Source of the DNA: Pseudomonas sp. Os17
GTDB lineage: Bacteria > Pseudomonadota > Gammaproteobacteria > Pseudomonadales > Pseudomonadaceae
Direction of reading: 5' to 3'
Length of the DNA: 64,000 nucleotides
Assembly: GCF_001547895.1 (NCBI RefSeq)
Contig: NZ_AP014627.1
Coordinates: 2,049,501-2,113,500 of the forward strand
The notes under the pieces are model-generated. The model did no database searches and was not told the DNA's origin. It saw only the letters and a program-made list of their open reading frames with translations. Below are positions 1 to 6,808 of the stretch, in pieces. How positions within the stretch are numbered: the stretch's first letter is position 1; each line of letters begins with the position of its first letter. The translations under genes and the position numbers were made by a program.

Positions 1-222
1 CTGTTCGACGAGCGTAATCCTGCGGTCAAGAAGCTGCTGGCCAATGCCATCGCCGCCTGCAACAAGGCCGGCAAATACATCGGCATCTGCGGCCAGGGAC
101 CTTCGGACCACCCGGACCTGGCCAAGTGGCTGATGGAGCAGGGCATTGAAAGCGTCTCGCTGAACCCGGACTCGGTGCTGGAAACCTGGTTCTTCCTGGC
201 CGAAGGTCAGGGCGCGGCGTAA
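1..222 (+). CDS. ppsA: Phosphoenolpyruvate synthase, C-terminal fragment
   Basis: Open from the first base in frame 1; only the last 73 residues lie in the window. PpsA makes phosphoenolpyruvate from pyruvate and ATP in the cytoplasm (gluconeogenesis). The fragment contains GICGQGPSDHPD, the conserved C-terminal block of the PEP synthase/PPDK family, in which the Cys (local residue 30) is the catalytic acid; the product ends LAEGQGAA. Identification rests on this block and on the LNPDSVLETW segment. The rest of the enzyme lies upstream of the window. Confidence 0.9.
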   Translation: MFDERNPAVKKLLANAIAACNKAGKYIGICGQGPSDHPDLAKWLMEQGIESVSLNPDSVLETWFFLAEGQGAA

Positions 223-232
223 TCGGTGAACG

Positions 233-310
233 AAGAGCCGGTCGCGCTTGGGCGGACCGGCTCTTGAAGATTCAAGCAGGGCGTGCTTCTTCTGGATGCC
301 GCCCTTTTTT
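233..310 (+). terminator. Hairpins after ppsA, probable terminator
   Basis: Two hairpins follow the ppsA stop. The first has an 11-bp perfect stem (233-243 with 255-265) and no T-tract. The second has a weak 6-bp stem (278-283 with 300-305) running into six T's. The second ends only about 14 nt before the hydrolase start, so termination could be partial. Confidence 0.5.
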
Positions 311-323
311 GTGCAAGAAGAAT

Positions 324-1298
324 ATGCAAAGCAGCAGCAACCTATTTCCCGTCGCCTTGATCAGTGCCGAGCGTCGAGGCGACCTCAGCGAAGATGTCTA
401 TCGCTTGAAACCCGGCAACAGTCCGGACCCTTCGGTCGAACTGGCCGTGACCCGCCTGGGGCTGGCGGATGAGCCGCAAGCCCGGGGCGTGCCTGTGGTT
501 CTGCTCCACGGCAGCTTTTCCAACCGGCGCTTCTGGTATTCGCCCAAGGGCGTGGGCCTTGGCGCCTACCTGGCCCGTGCCGGTTTCGATGTGTGGATTC
601 CCGAGATGCGCGGCCATGGCTTGTCGCGCCGCAATGCCGACTACCGCAAGAACCGGGTGGCCGACTATGCGCGCTACGATCTGCCGGCGATTGCCGCCTT
701 TGTCCGTGAGCAAAGCGCCCAGATTCCCCACTGGATCGGTCATTCCCTGGGGGGCACTACCCTGGCGGCGGCGCTGGGCGGGCAGTACCTGGGCGAGGCG
801 GGGGTGGCTTCGGCGGCGTTTTTCGGAACCCAGATCAGTCGGACCTACTGGCCGTTGAAAATCCCCATGGTGGAATGGGGCGGGCGCCTGCTCATCAAGC
901 GCTTTGCCCAATTGTCCGGTTCTCGGCTCAAGCGCGGGCCGGAAGACGAGCCTATTGGCCTGGCCCTGGAAAGCATGCGCTGGCACGGCCTGTTCGGTCG
1001 CTTTGGCGATGCCGACAAGGACTGGTGGGCGGGGCTGGCGCAGGTGACGGTGCCGGTACTGGCGGTCAGTGCCGCCGGGGATCATCAGGATCCGACCTGG
1101 GCCTGTCGCAAGTTGTTCGATCAGTTGGCCAGTGAGCAGAAACAATTTATCTGCCTGGGGCGTGAGCTAGGGTTCAGTAGCAATTTCGGCCATGTCGAGA
1201 TGCTGGTGAGCAAGCCGGCGCAGGCCGAGGTCTGGCCATTGGTGGCGCGCTGGCTCCAGGATCAGCAGACGCCGTTGCTGGCTTCTGCTGGCGAATAG
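324..1298 (+). CDS. Alpha/beta-fold hydrolase
   Basis: 324-residue cytoplasmic alpha/beta hydrolase with no signal peptide. Visible family features are the oxyanion-hole segment LLHGSFSN (60-67), the nucleophile elbow GHSLGG (139-144, Ser141), an Asp in the late AAGDHQD block and a C-terminal FGHVEM block supplying the His. The substrate cannot be told from sequence. An in-frame start exists 60 nt upstream (264), but it lies within the ppsA terminator hairpins, so ATG 324 is preferred although its ribosome binding site is weak (AAGAAG). It sits between ppsA and rraA, an order I recall from other Pseudomonas genomes; no functional link to either neighbour is evident. Confidence 0.8.
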   Translation: MQSSSNLFPVALISAERRGDLSEDVYRLKPGNSPDPSVELAVTRLGLADEPQARGVPVVLLHGSFSNRRFWYSPKGVGLGAYLARAGFDVWIPEMRGHGLSRRNADYRKNRVADYARYDLPAIAAFVREQSAQIPHWIGHSLGGTTLAAALGGQYLGEAGVASAAFFGTQISRTYWPLKIPMVEWGGRLLIKRFAQLSGSRLKRGPEDEPIGLALESMRWHGLFGRFGDADKDWWAGLAQVTVPVLAVSAAGDHQDPTWACRKLFDQLASEQKQFICLGRELGFSSNFGHVEMLVSKPAQAEVWPLVARWLQDQQTPLLASAGE

Positions 1299-1566
1299 GT
1301 GGCTGAGGTTTGAAGCGAGGGCTCTGACAAGGGCATTTCGTTGGATAGCGCTTGCGGCTAAGATATGACGCATTGTGCTGTTCTGGTCACATTCAGTTAT
1401 TGAGTCGACTTTCCGTTCAGGTGGCATGGCTGCAGATGCGCGACAGGCTGATCTGCTGCTTTGAGGGGCAGGTTAAACCTCGGCTTGCCGGACTCGTATG
1501 TCCAGAATGGCCCCCTGAAATGGCCGATACCTTCGATCGTGTTCTTTCTGCTACAGGAGTTTCTCG

Positions 1567-2058
1567 ATGAATCATTACCTCACTCCCGACCTGTGCGACG
1601 CCTATCCGGACCTGGTGCAGGTGGTTGAACCCATGTTCAGCAACTTCGGCGGTCGCGATTCCTTTGGTGGTGAAATCGTCACCATCAAGTGCTTCGAGGA
1701 CAACTCGCTGGTCAAGGAGCAAGTGGAGCTCAAGGGACACGGCAAGGTGCTGGTGGTCGATGGCGGCGGTTCCCTGCGCCGTGCGCTGCTGGGAGACATG
1801 CTGGCCGAGAAGGCGGTGAAAAATGGCTGGGAAGGCCTGGTGATCTACGGGTGCATCCGTGATGTGGATGTCATCGCCCAGACCGATCTCGGGGTTCAGG
1901 CCCTGGCCAGTCATCCGATGAAGACTGACAAGCGCGGCATCGGCGATCTCAATGTGGCAGTGACCTTTGCCGGTGTGACTTTCCGTCCGGGTGAATATGT
2001 CTACGCCGACAACAACGGCGTGATCGTCTCGCCAAGCCCACTGAAGATGCCTGAATAA
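1567..2058 (+). CDS. rraA: RraA family protein (RNase E inhibitor / HMG-CHA aldolase-like)
   Basis: 163-residue RraA-family protein. In E. coli RraA binds RNase E and inhibits its activity; the same fold in Pseudomonas also includes 4-hydroxy-4-methyl-2-oxoglutarate/oxaloacetate aldolases. The family signature is present: GD at 76-77 and RD at 98-99, separated by about 20 residues, which in the aldolase members bind divalent metal and substrate. An aldolase activity therefore cannot be excluded from sequence. The start is supported by a GGAG ribosome binding site eight bases upstream of ATG. Expressed with zntB or alone; the gap to zntB is only 25 nt. Confidence 0.88.
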   Translation: MNHYLTPDLCDAYPDLVQVVEPMFSNFGGRDSFGGEIVTIKCFEDNSLVKEQVELKGHGKVLVVDGGGSLRRALLGDMLAEKAVKNGWEGLVIYGCIRDVDVIAQTDLGVQALASHPMKTDKRGIGDLNVAVTFAGVTFRPGEYVYADNNGVIVSPSPLKMPE

Positions 2059-2083
2059 ACCATTGGCCTGACAAGGGATGAGG

Positions 2084-3079
2084 ATGTTCGAGGAAGACAA
2101 CGCGCAATGGGGGCTGGTGCATGCCCTGGTGCTGGATGGTGAAGGTGGTGCGCGTTCGATAGCCCGGACTGAGCTCGACGATCTGCAGCTGCAGGCCCAT
2201 GAAAGCCTGTGGCTGCACTGGGATCGCAGTCATCCGCAAACCCAGACCTGGCTGCGCCGCTCCAGCGGCCTGAGCGAATTCAGCTGTGATCTGCTGCTGG
2301 AGGAAAATACCCGGCCGCGCCTGCTGTCCTTGCCCGACTCGGAGTTGCTGCTGTTCTTGCGCGGCATCAATCTCAATCCGGGGGCCGAGCCTGAGGATAT
2401 GGTGTCGGTGCGGATCTTCGCCTCTTCCAAGCGGGTGATTTCCCTGCGTCTGCGGCCTTTGCGCGCCACTGACGAGCTTTTGCTGCAACTGACCGAAGGC
2501 AAGGGGCCGAAAACCGCTGCCGAACTGCTCCTTTATATGGCCGAGTATCTGACCCATAAAGTGCAGCATCTGGTCAGCGACTTGTCTGAAGTGGTCGATG
2601 TCGAAGAAGAAAAACTGGATGCCGACGAACGGTATACCCCGGAGCACGGCAGCATTTTGCAGATCCGACGCCGGGCTGCCGGGCTGAAGCGGTTTCTGGC
2701 TCCGCAACGGGATATTTTTGCCCAGTTGAGTCGGATAAAACTGCCCTGGTTTGCCGTCGACGATGGTGACTACTGGAATGAGTTGCACAACAGCCTGACC
2801 CGCTACCTGGAAGAGCTGGAACTGACCCGAGAGCGCGTGGGGCTTGTGCTGGAGGCCGAAGACCGGCGCTTGAGCGTGCGCATGAACCGCACCATGTACC
2901 GCTTCGGGATCATCACCGGGATCTTCCTGCCCATGAGTTTTCTCACCGGTCTTCTGGGGATCAACGTCGGCGGGATTCCGTTCTCCGCGAGCCCCTATGG
3001 ATTCATCATCGCCTGCCTGCTGCTGGTGGCGGTGGCCCTCGGACAATGGTGGTTGTTCCGCCGTTTGCGCTGGGTGTGA
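2084..3079 (+). CDS. zntB: Zinc transporter ZntB (CorA family)
   Basis: 331-residue CorA/ZntB-type divalent cation channel of the inner membrane. A long soluble N-terminal funnel domain with charged helices is followed by two C-terminal transmembrane helices. Where CorA has the pore motif GMN, this protein has GIN (residues 292-294, in LLGINVGG), typical of ZntB; the protein ends in a basic RRLRWV tail. ZntB is reported to move Zn2+ (proton-driven import in recent work, earlier called efflux). I chose ATG 2084 rather than ATG 2078 because AAGGGA ends five bases before it, whereas it would abut the earlier codon. Confidence 0.87.
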   Translation: MFEEDNAQWGLVHALVLDGEGGARSIARTELDDLQLQAHESLWLHWDRSHPQTQTWLRRSSGLSEFSCDLLLEENTRPRLLSLPDSELLLFLRGINLNPGAEPEDMVSVRIFASSKRVISLRLRPLRATDELLLQLTEGKGPKTAAELLLYMAEYLTHKVQHLVSDLSEVVDVEEEKLDADERYTPEHGSILQIRRRAAGLKRFLAPQRDIFAQLSRIKLPWFAVDDGDYWNELHNSLTRYLEELELTRERVGLVLEAEDRRLSVRMNRTMYRFGIITGIFLPMSFLTGLLGINVGGIPFSASPYGFIIACLLLVAVALGQWWLFRRLRWV

Positions 3080-3142
3080 TGATGCGTCATGTGACCCGAA
3101 TAAAACTGACCGCGTCTTTTCCAGACATCACCAGAGGTGCGT

Positions 3143-3388
3143 ATGCACGATCCGTTTGAACAGTCTTTGCGTGACATGCTCAAAGCCTCGCCATCGAGCC
3201 GCGATGATGACGCCTGCCTGGGCCGCGTACTGAAAACCGCCAACCGCCAGGTGGGGGCGGGGGATCTGTTCAGCTTGCTGGGCCGCTGGCTGCCGGCGCT
3301 GATGATCGCCTTGAATAATGGATCGGCCCATATCGCGCCGGTATCCCGTCGTAAACCTTCTGCTCGCACTGCTGATAAGGCTGATTGA
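3143..3388 (+). CDS. cfrX: CfrX-like small protein upstream of cmpX
   Basis: 81-residue polypeptide with no domain I recognise. Position and size match cfrX, the small gene immediately upstream of cmpX-sigX-oprF in Pseudomonas. A hydrophobic stretch (FSLLGRWLPALMIAL, about residues 43-57) could be one membrane-associated helix; the tail is basic and Ser/Ala-rich. The start ATG 3143 follows a CCAGAGG ribosome binding site; a GTG six bases earlier is less likely. Its stop is two bases from the cmpX start, so the two are co-translated or at least co-transcribed. Molecular function is unknown. Confidence 0.75.
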   Translation: MHDPFEQSLRDMLKASPSSRDDDACLGRVLKTANRQVGAGDLFSLLGRWLPALMIALNNGSAHIAPVSRRKPSARTADKAD

Positions 3389-3390
3389 AT

Positions 3391-4215
3391 ATGGAACTTG
3401 ATCTCTGGACGCAGAGCCTCGTCACGGCGATGACTGCCTTGTGGACCAAGGTGGCGAACTTCATTCCGAACCTGTTCGGCGCGTTGGTGGTGCTGTTGCT
3501 GGGCTTCGTGGTGGCCAAGCTGCTGGACACCCTGCTGTCGAAATTGCTGGCCAAGCTGGGTCTGGACCGTCTGATGGGCGGTACCGGCTTGACCAAATTG
3601 CTGTCCCGCGCGGGACTGCAGGTGCCGATCTCCACCTTGATCGGCAAGATTGTCTACTGGTTCGTCCTGCTTATATTTCTGGTATCTGCTGCTGAATCCC
3701 TGGGCCTTGAGCGAGTTTCGGCTACGCTCGACATGCTTGCGCTGTATTTGCCGAAGGTTTTCGGTGCTGCGCTGGTGCTGTTGGTGGGGGTTCTGTTGGC
3801 GCAACTGGCCAACGGCCTGGTGCGCGGAGCAGCGGAAGGCGTAGGTCTGGATTACGCCAGTGGCCTGGGGCGCATTGCCCAGGGGCTGGTGATCATCATC
3901 AGTATTTCCGTGGCGATCAGTCAGTTGGAGGTCAAAACCGACCTGCTCAACCATGTGATCGTCATCGTATTGATTACCGTTGGTCTGGCCGTTGCGCTGG
4001 CCATGGGGTTGGGAAGCCGGGAAATTGCCGGGCAGATTCTTGCGGGAATCTATGTGCGTGAGTTGTACCAGGTTGGGCAACAAGTACGTGTTGGTGAGGT
4101 CGAAGGCCAGATCGAAGAGATTGGCACGGTTAAAACTACATTGCTGACCGAGGAGGGTGAGCTAGTCTCTCTGTCCAATCGGATCCTGCTGGAGCAGCAT
4201 GTAAGTAGCCGCTAA
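3391..4215 (+). CDS. cmpX: CmpX, MscS-like inner-membrane protein
   Basis: 274-residue integral membrane protein with about five hydrophobic helices (roughly 22-45, 85-105, 118-140, 160-180, 190-210) and a C-terminal beta-rich MscS-like segment (VGQQVRVGEVEGQIEEIG). In Pseudomonas this gene, cmpX, lies next to sigX and has been linked to membrane homeostasis and SigX activity. The start is two bases after cfrX. It is followed by an 87-base leader with a strong hairpin before sigX, so sigX may be read from the same transcript as well as from its own promoter. Confidence 0.82.
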   Translation: MELDLWTQSLVTAMTALWTKVANFIPNLFGALVVLLLGFVVAKLLDTLLSKLLAKLGLDRLMGGTGLTKLLSRAGLQVPISTLIGKIVYWFVLLIFLVSAAESLGLERVSATLDMLALYLPKVFGAALVLLVGVLLAQLANGLVRGAAEGVGLDYASGLGRIAQGLVIIISISVAISQLEVKTDLLNHVIVIVLITVGLAVALAMGLGSREIAGQILAGIYVRELYQVGQQVRVGEVEGQIEEIGTVKTTLLTEEGELVSLSNRILLEQHVSSR

Positions 4216-4239
4216 CCCGGCAAACCCTGCTAATGTATG

Positions 4240-4272
4240 CCGCCGCAAAATGCCCTCACCGGGCAGCGGCGG
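4240..4272 (+). promoter_or_regulatory. Hairpin in the sigX leader
   Basis: Nested stem between cmpX and sigX: seven pairs (4240-4246 with 4266-4272) enclose a four-A bulge and a second five-pair stem (4251-4255 with 4261-4265). No T-tract follows, so it is not a standard terminator. It ends 30 nt before the TTG start of sigX and could influence mRNA processing or translation; this is inference. Confidence 0.45.
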
Positions 4273-4302
4273 ACATTGACCTGACTGTCGGCACGACTCG
4301 TT

Positions 4303-4893
4303 TTGAATAAAACCCAATCGCTATCCACGCGCTATGACCCCCGTGAGCTCTCTGATGAGGAGTTGGTTGCGCGCTCACATACGGAGCTGTTTCACGTAAC
4401 ACGCGCCTATGAAGAGTTGATGCGACGCTATCAGAGGACCCTATTTAATGTTTGTGCACGTTATCTGGGGAACGATCGGGATGCGGATGATGTCTGTCAG
4501 GAAGTGATGTTGAAGGTGCTGTATGGCCTTAAGAACTTTGAGGGTAAATCGAAGTTCAAGACATGGCTATATAGCATCACGTACAACGAATGCATCACGC
4601 AGTATCGCAAGGAGCGGCGCAAGCGTCGGTTGATGGACGCTTTAAGTCTTGACCCCCTCGAGGAGGCCTCTGAAGAGAAGGCGCCAAAACCAGAGGAAAA
4701 GGGCGGACTTGACCGCTGGTTGGTGCATGTGAACCCGATTGACCGGGAAATTCTGGTGCTACGATTTGTCGCAGAGCTGGAGTTCCAGGAGATCGCAGAC
4801 ATCATGCACATGGGGTTGAGTGCTACAAAAATGCGTTACAAACGTGCTCTTGATAAATTGCGTGAGAAATTTGCAGGCATTGCTGAAACTTAG
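4303..4893 (+). CDS. sigX: ECF sigma factor SigX
   Basis: 196-residue extracytoplasmic-function sigma factor. Region 2 spans about residues 43-105, with the core-binding/-10 recognition helices around NVCARYLGNDRDADDVCQE; region 4 with its helix-turn-helix is about 140-190 (LEFQEIADIMHMG). SigX controls oprF, membrane fluidity and fatty-acid genes in Pseudomonas. No anti-sigma gene follows; oprF does, as in other pseudomonads. The start is TTG at 4303, giving MNKTQSLSTRYD, which matches the N-terminus I recall for SigX; no upstream ATG is plausible. Base composition is more AT-rich than its neighbours. Confidence 0.93.
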   Translation: MNKTQSLSTRYDPRELSDEELVARSHTELFHVTRAYEELMRRYQRTLFNVCARYLGNDRDADDVCQEVMLKVLYGLKNFEGKSKFKTWLYSITYNECITQYRKERRKRRLMDALSLDPLEEASEEKAPKPEEKGGLDRWLVHVNPIDREILVLRFVAELEFQEIADIMHMGLSATKMRYKRALDKLREKFAGIAET

Positions 4894-5000
4894 TTCGGCG
4901 CAAATATCTCTTACGTCTAGGTGAGTTCTGATAGACTTACCGCCGAGTTGTCCCCCGGTATGTGGGACTGCTTTACAATCACCAGATGGGGATTTAACGG

Positions 5001-5981
5001 ATGAAACTGAAAAACACCTTGGGCATTGCCATTGGTTCTATTGTTGCCGTGACTTCGTTCGGCGTTCTGGCGCAAGGCCAAGGCGCGGTCGAGGGTGAAC
5101 TGTTTTACAAAAAACAGTACAACGACAGCGTTAATCACGTTGAAGACGGCTTCAACCCAGGCGCATCGATCGGTTACTTCCTGACCGACGACCTGTCGTT
5201 GAACGCTACCTACGACAAGACCAACCACACCCGTTCTAACGACGGTACTGGTAACCAGAAGATCAAAGGCGACAACTTCGGCCTGAACGCTCAGTACCAC
5301 TTTGGTACCGTGGGTGACGCTCTGCGTCCATACGTTTCCGGCGGTGTTGCTCACAAGAGCATGACCAACGTGATCGCTGACGGTCACAGCGGCCGCGACC
5401 AGTCGACTTTCCTGACTGCAGGCGCTGGTGTTAAGTACTACTTCACCGACAACCTGTTCGCTCGTGCCGGCGTTGAAGCTGACTACAAGCTGGACAACGG
5501 CAAGTGGGACTACGCTCCTACTATCGGCCTGGGTGTGAACTTCGGTGGCAGCGGCGGCAAAGTTGCTCCAGCTCCTGCTCCAGCACCGGCTCCAGCTCCA
5601 GAACCAGCTCCAGAAGCTCCAGTTGCTGAAGTTGTTCGTGTTGAGCTGGACGTGAAGTTCGACTTCGACAAGTCGGTCGTCAAGCCTAACAGCTACGCTG
5701 ACATCAAGAACCTCGCTGACTTCATGAAGCAGTACCCACAGACCACCACCGTTGTTGAAGGTCACACTGACTCCGTCGGTCCTGACGCTTACAACCAGAA
5801 GCTGTCTGAGCGTCGTGCAAACGCCGTTAAACAAGTTCTGGTCAACCAGTACGGCGTTGGCGCTAACCGCGTTCAATCCGTTGGTTACGGTGAGTCCCGC
5901 CCAGTTGCCGACAACGCAACTGAAGCTGGTCGCGCTATCAACCGTCGCGTAGAAGCCTCGGTTGAAGCTCAAGCTAAGTAA
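5001..5981 (+). CDS. oprF: Major outer membrane porin OprF
   Basis: 326-residue OprF. A signal peptide (cleavage about residue 24, after FGVLA) precedes an eight-stranded beta-barrel domain (to about 175), an Ala/Pro repeat hinge (about 188-205) and an OmpA-like peptidoglycan-binding domain (GHTDSVG, NQKLSERRA, GYGESRPVADN). Roles known for the family are a structural link to peptidoglycan, slow nonspecific porin and adhesion. Codon use is strikingly skewed to preferred codons, as expected for one of the most abundant cell proteins. A GGGGA ribosome binding site precedes the ATG. The 107-nt gap to sigX should carry the SigX-dependent promoter, but I could not assign its boxes confidently. Confidence 0.96.
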   Translation: MKLKNTLGIAIGSIVAVTSFGVLAQGQGAVEGELFYKKQYNDSVNHVEDGFNPGASIGYFLTDDLSLNATYDKTNHTRSNDGTGNQKIKGDNFGLNAQYHFGTVGDALRPYVSGGVAHKSMTNVIADGHSGRDQSTFLTAGAGVKYYFTDNLFARAGVEADYKLDNGKWDYAPTIGLGVNFGGSGGKVAPAPAPAPAPAPEPAPEAPVAEVVRVELDVKFDFDKSVVKPNSYADIKNLADFMKQYPQTTTVVEGHTDSVGPDAYNQKLSERRANAVKQVLVNQYGVGANRVQSVGYGESRPVADNATEAGRAINRRVEASVEAQAK

Positions 5982-5998
5982 TTAGCCTTGTAGCTTGG

Positions 5999-6024
5999 AA
6001 AAACCCGGCCTAGGCCGGGTTTTT
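5999..6024. terminator. Bidirectional rho-independent terminator, oprF/cobA
   Basis: Perfect 12-bp inverted repeat (5999-6010 with 6013-6024), GC core flanked by A5 and T5, placed between the convergent ends of oprF and cobA; it can serve both strands. Confidence 0.92.
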
Positions 6025-6058
6025 CTTTGCCTGCGATTTGTCCGGCCAGAGCCTCGAC

Positions 6059-6799
6059 TCAGGCTTGGCCGACGCAGACTTCAAGGGCGGACGCCGTGGC
6101 CGCCACAGCCCCAATCACCAGGATCGCCGGGCTTTTGAGCGCAAAGCGCTGGGCGTCCCGTTCCATCCCCGCCAGATCGCTGCGACATTCCCGCTGTTCA
6201 GGCAGCGAGGCGTTTTCAATCATCGCCACCGGCGTATCGGCCGCCAGGCCGCCTTCACGCAATTGCTCGGCAATCTCCGCCAGCTTGGCCACGCCCATGT
6301 AGATCACCAAGGTCGTGCCGCCTTGCGCCAGGGCCTGCCAGTTCAGGCGGCTGTCATCCTGGGTGTGCGCGGTGACCAGGGTCACTCCCCGGGCGACGCC
6401 GCGCAGGGTCAGGGGAATCTCGCAGCGCGTGGCGCCCGCCAGCCCAGCGGTGATGCCATTGACCAGTTCCACCTCGATGCCCCGTTCCCTGAGCCACTGG
6501 GCTTCTTCGCCGCCGCGACCAAAGATGCACGGATCGCCGCCCTTGAGGCGCACCACGCAGCGCCCTTGCCGGGCATAGCGCAGCATCAGGCGATGAATGA
6601 AGGCTTGCGGGGTAGAGCGGCATCCTCCCCGTTTGCCGACGGCAATGACCCGTGCCCCGGGGCAGTGCGCCAGCACAGCGTGGTTCACCAGATCATCGAT
6701 CAGCACCACCTCGGCCTCGCCAAGGGCACGCACCGCCTTGAGGGTCAACAGCTCCGGATCACCCGGTCCTGCGCCAACCAGCCAGACTTTTGCACTCAT
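6059..6799 (-). CDS. cobA: Uroporphyrinogen-III C-methyltransferase (siroheme branch)
   Basis: 246-residue SAM-dependent methyltransferase converting uroporphyrinogen III to precorrin-2. Motifs: VGAGPGDPELLTL at 8-20 (SAM-binding P-loop), VRLKGGDPCIFGRGGEE near 84-100, and NGITAGLAGA in the middle. It lacks the CysG dehydrogenase/ferrochelatase domain, so it supplies precorrin-2 only. It is the last gene of nirB-nirD-nasC-cobA, which fits a need for siroheme in the nitrite reductase NirB. ATG 6799 is preferred to GTG 6805 because GAGGAG lies at proper distance from it. Nine bases separate it from nasC. Confidence 0.92.
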   Translation of the reverse strand: MSAKVWLVGAGPGDPELLTLKAVRALGEAEVVLIDDLVNHAVLAHCPGARVIAVGKRGGCRSTPQAFIHRLMLRYARQGRCVVRLKGGDPCIFGRGGEEAQWLRERGIEVELVNGITAGLAGATRCEIPLTLRGVARGVTLVTAHTQDDSRLNWQALAQGGTTLVIYMGVAKLAEIAEQLREGGLAADTPVAMIENASLPEQRECRSDLAGMERDAQRFALKSPAILVIGAVAATASALEVCVGQA

Positions 6800-6808
6800 A
6801 TTCACTCC

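Noticed and set aside
4917..5972. 351-codon frame antisense to oprF
   Set aside because: Result of the extreme codon bias of oprF; no independent support.
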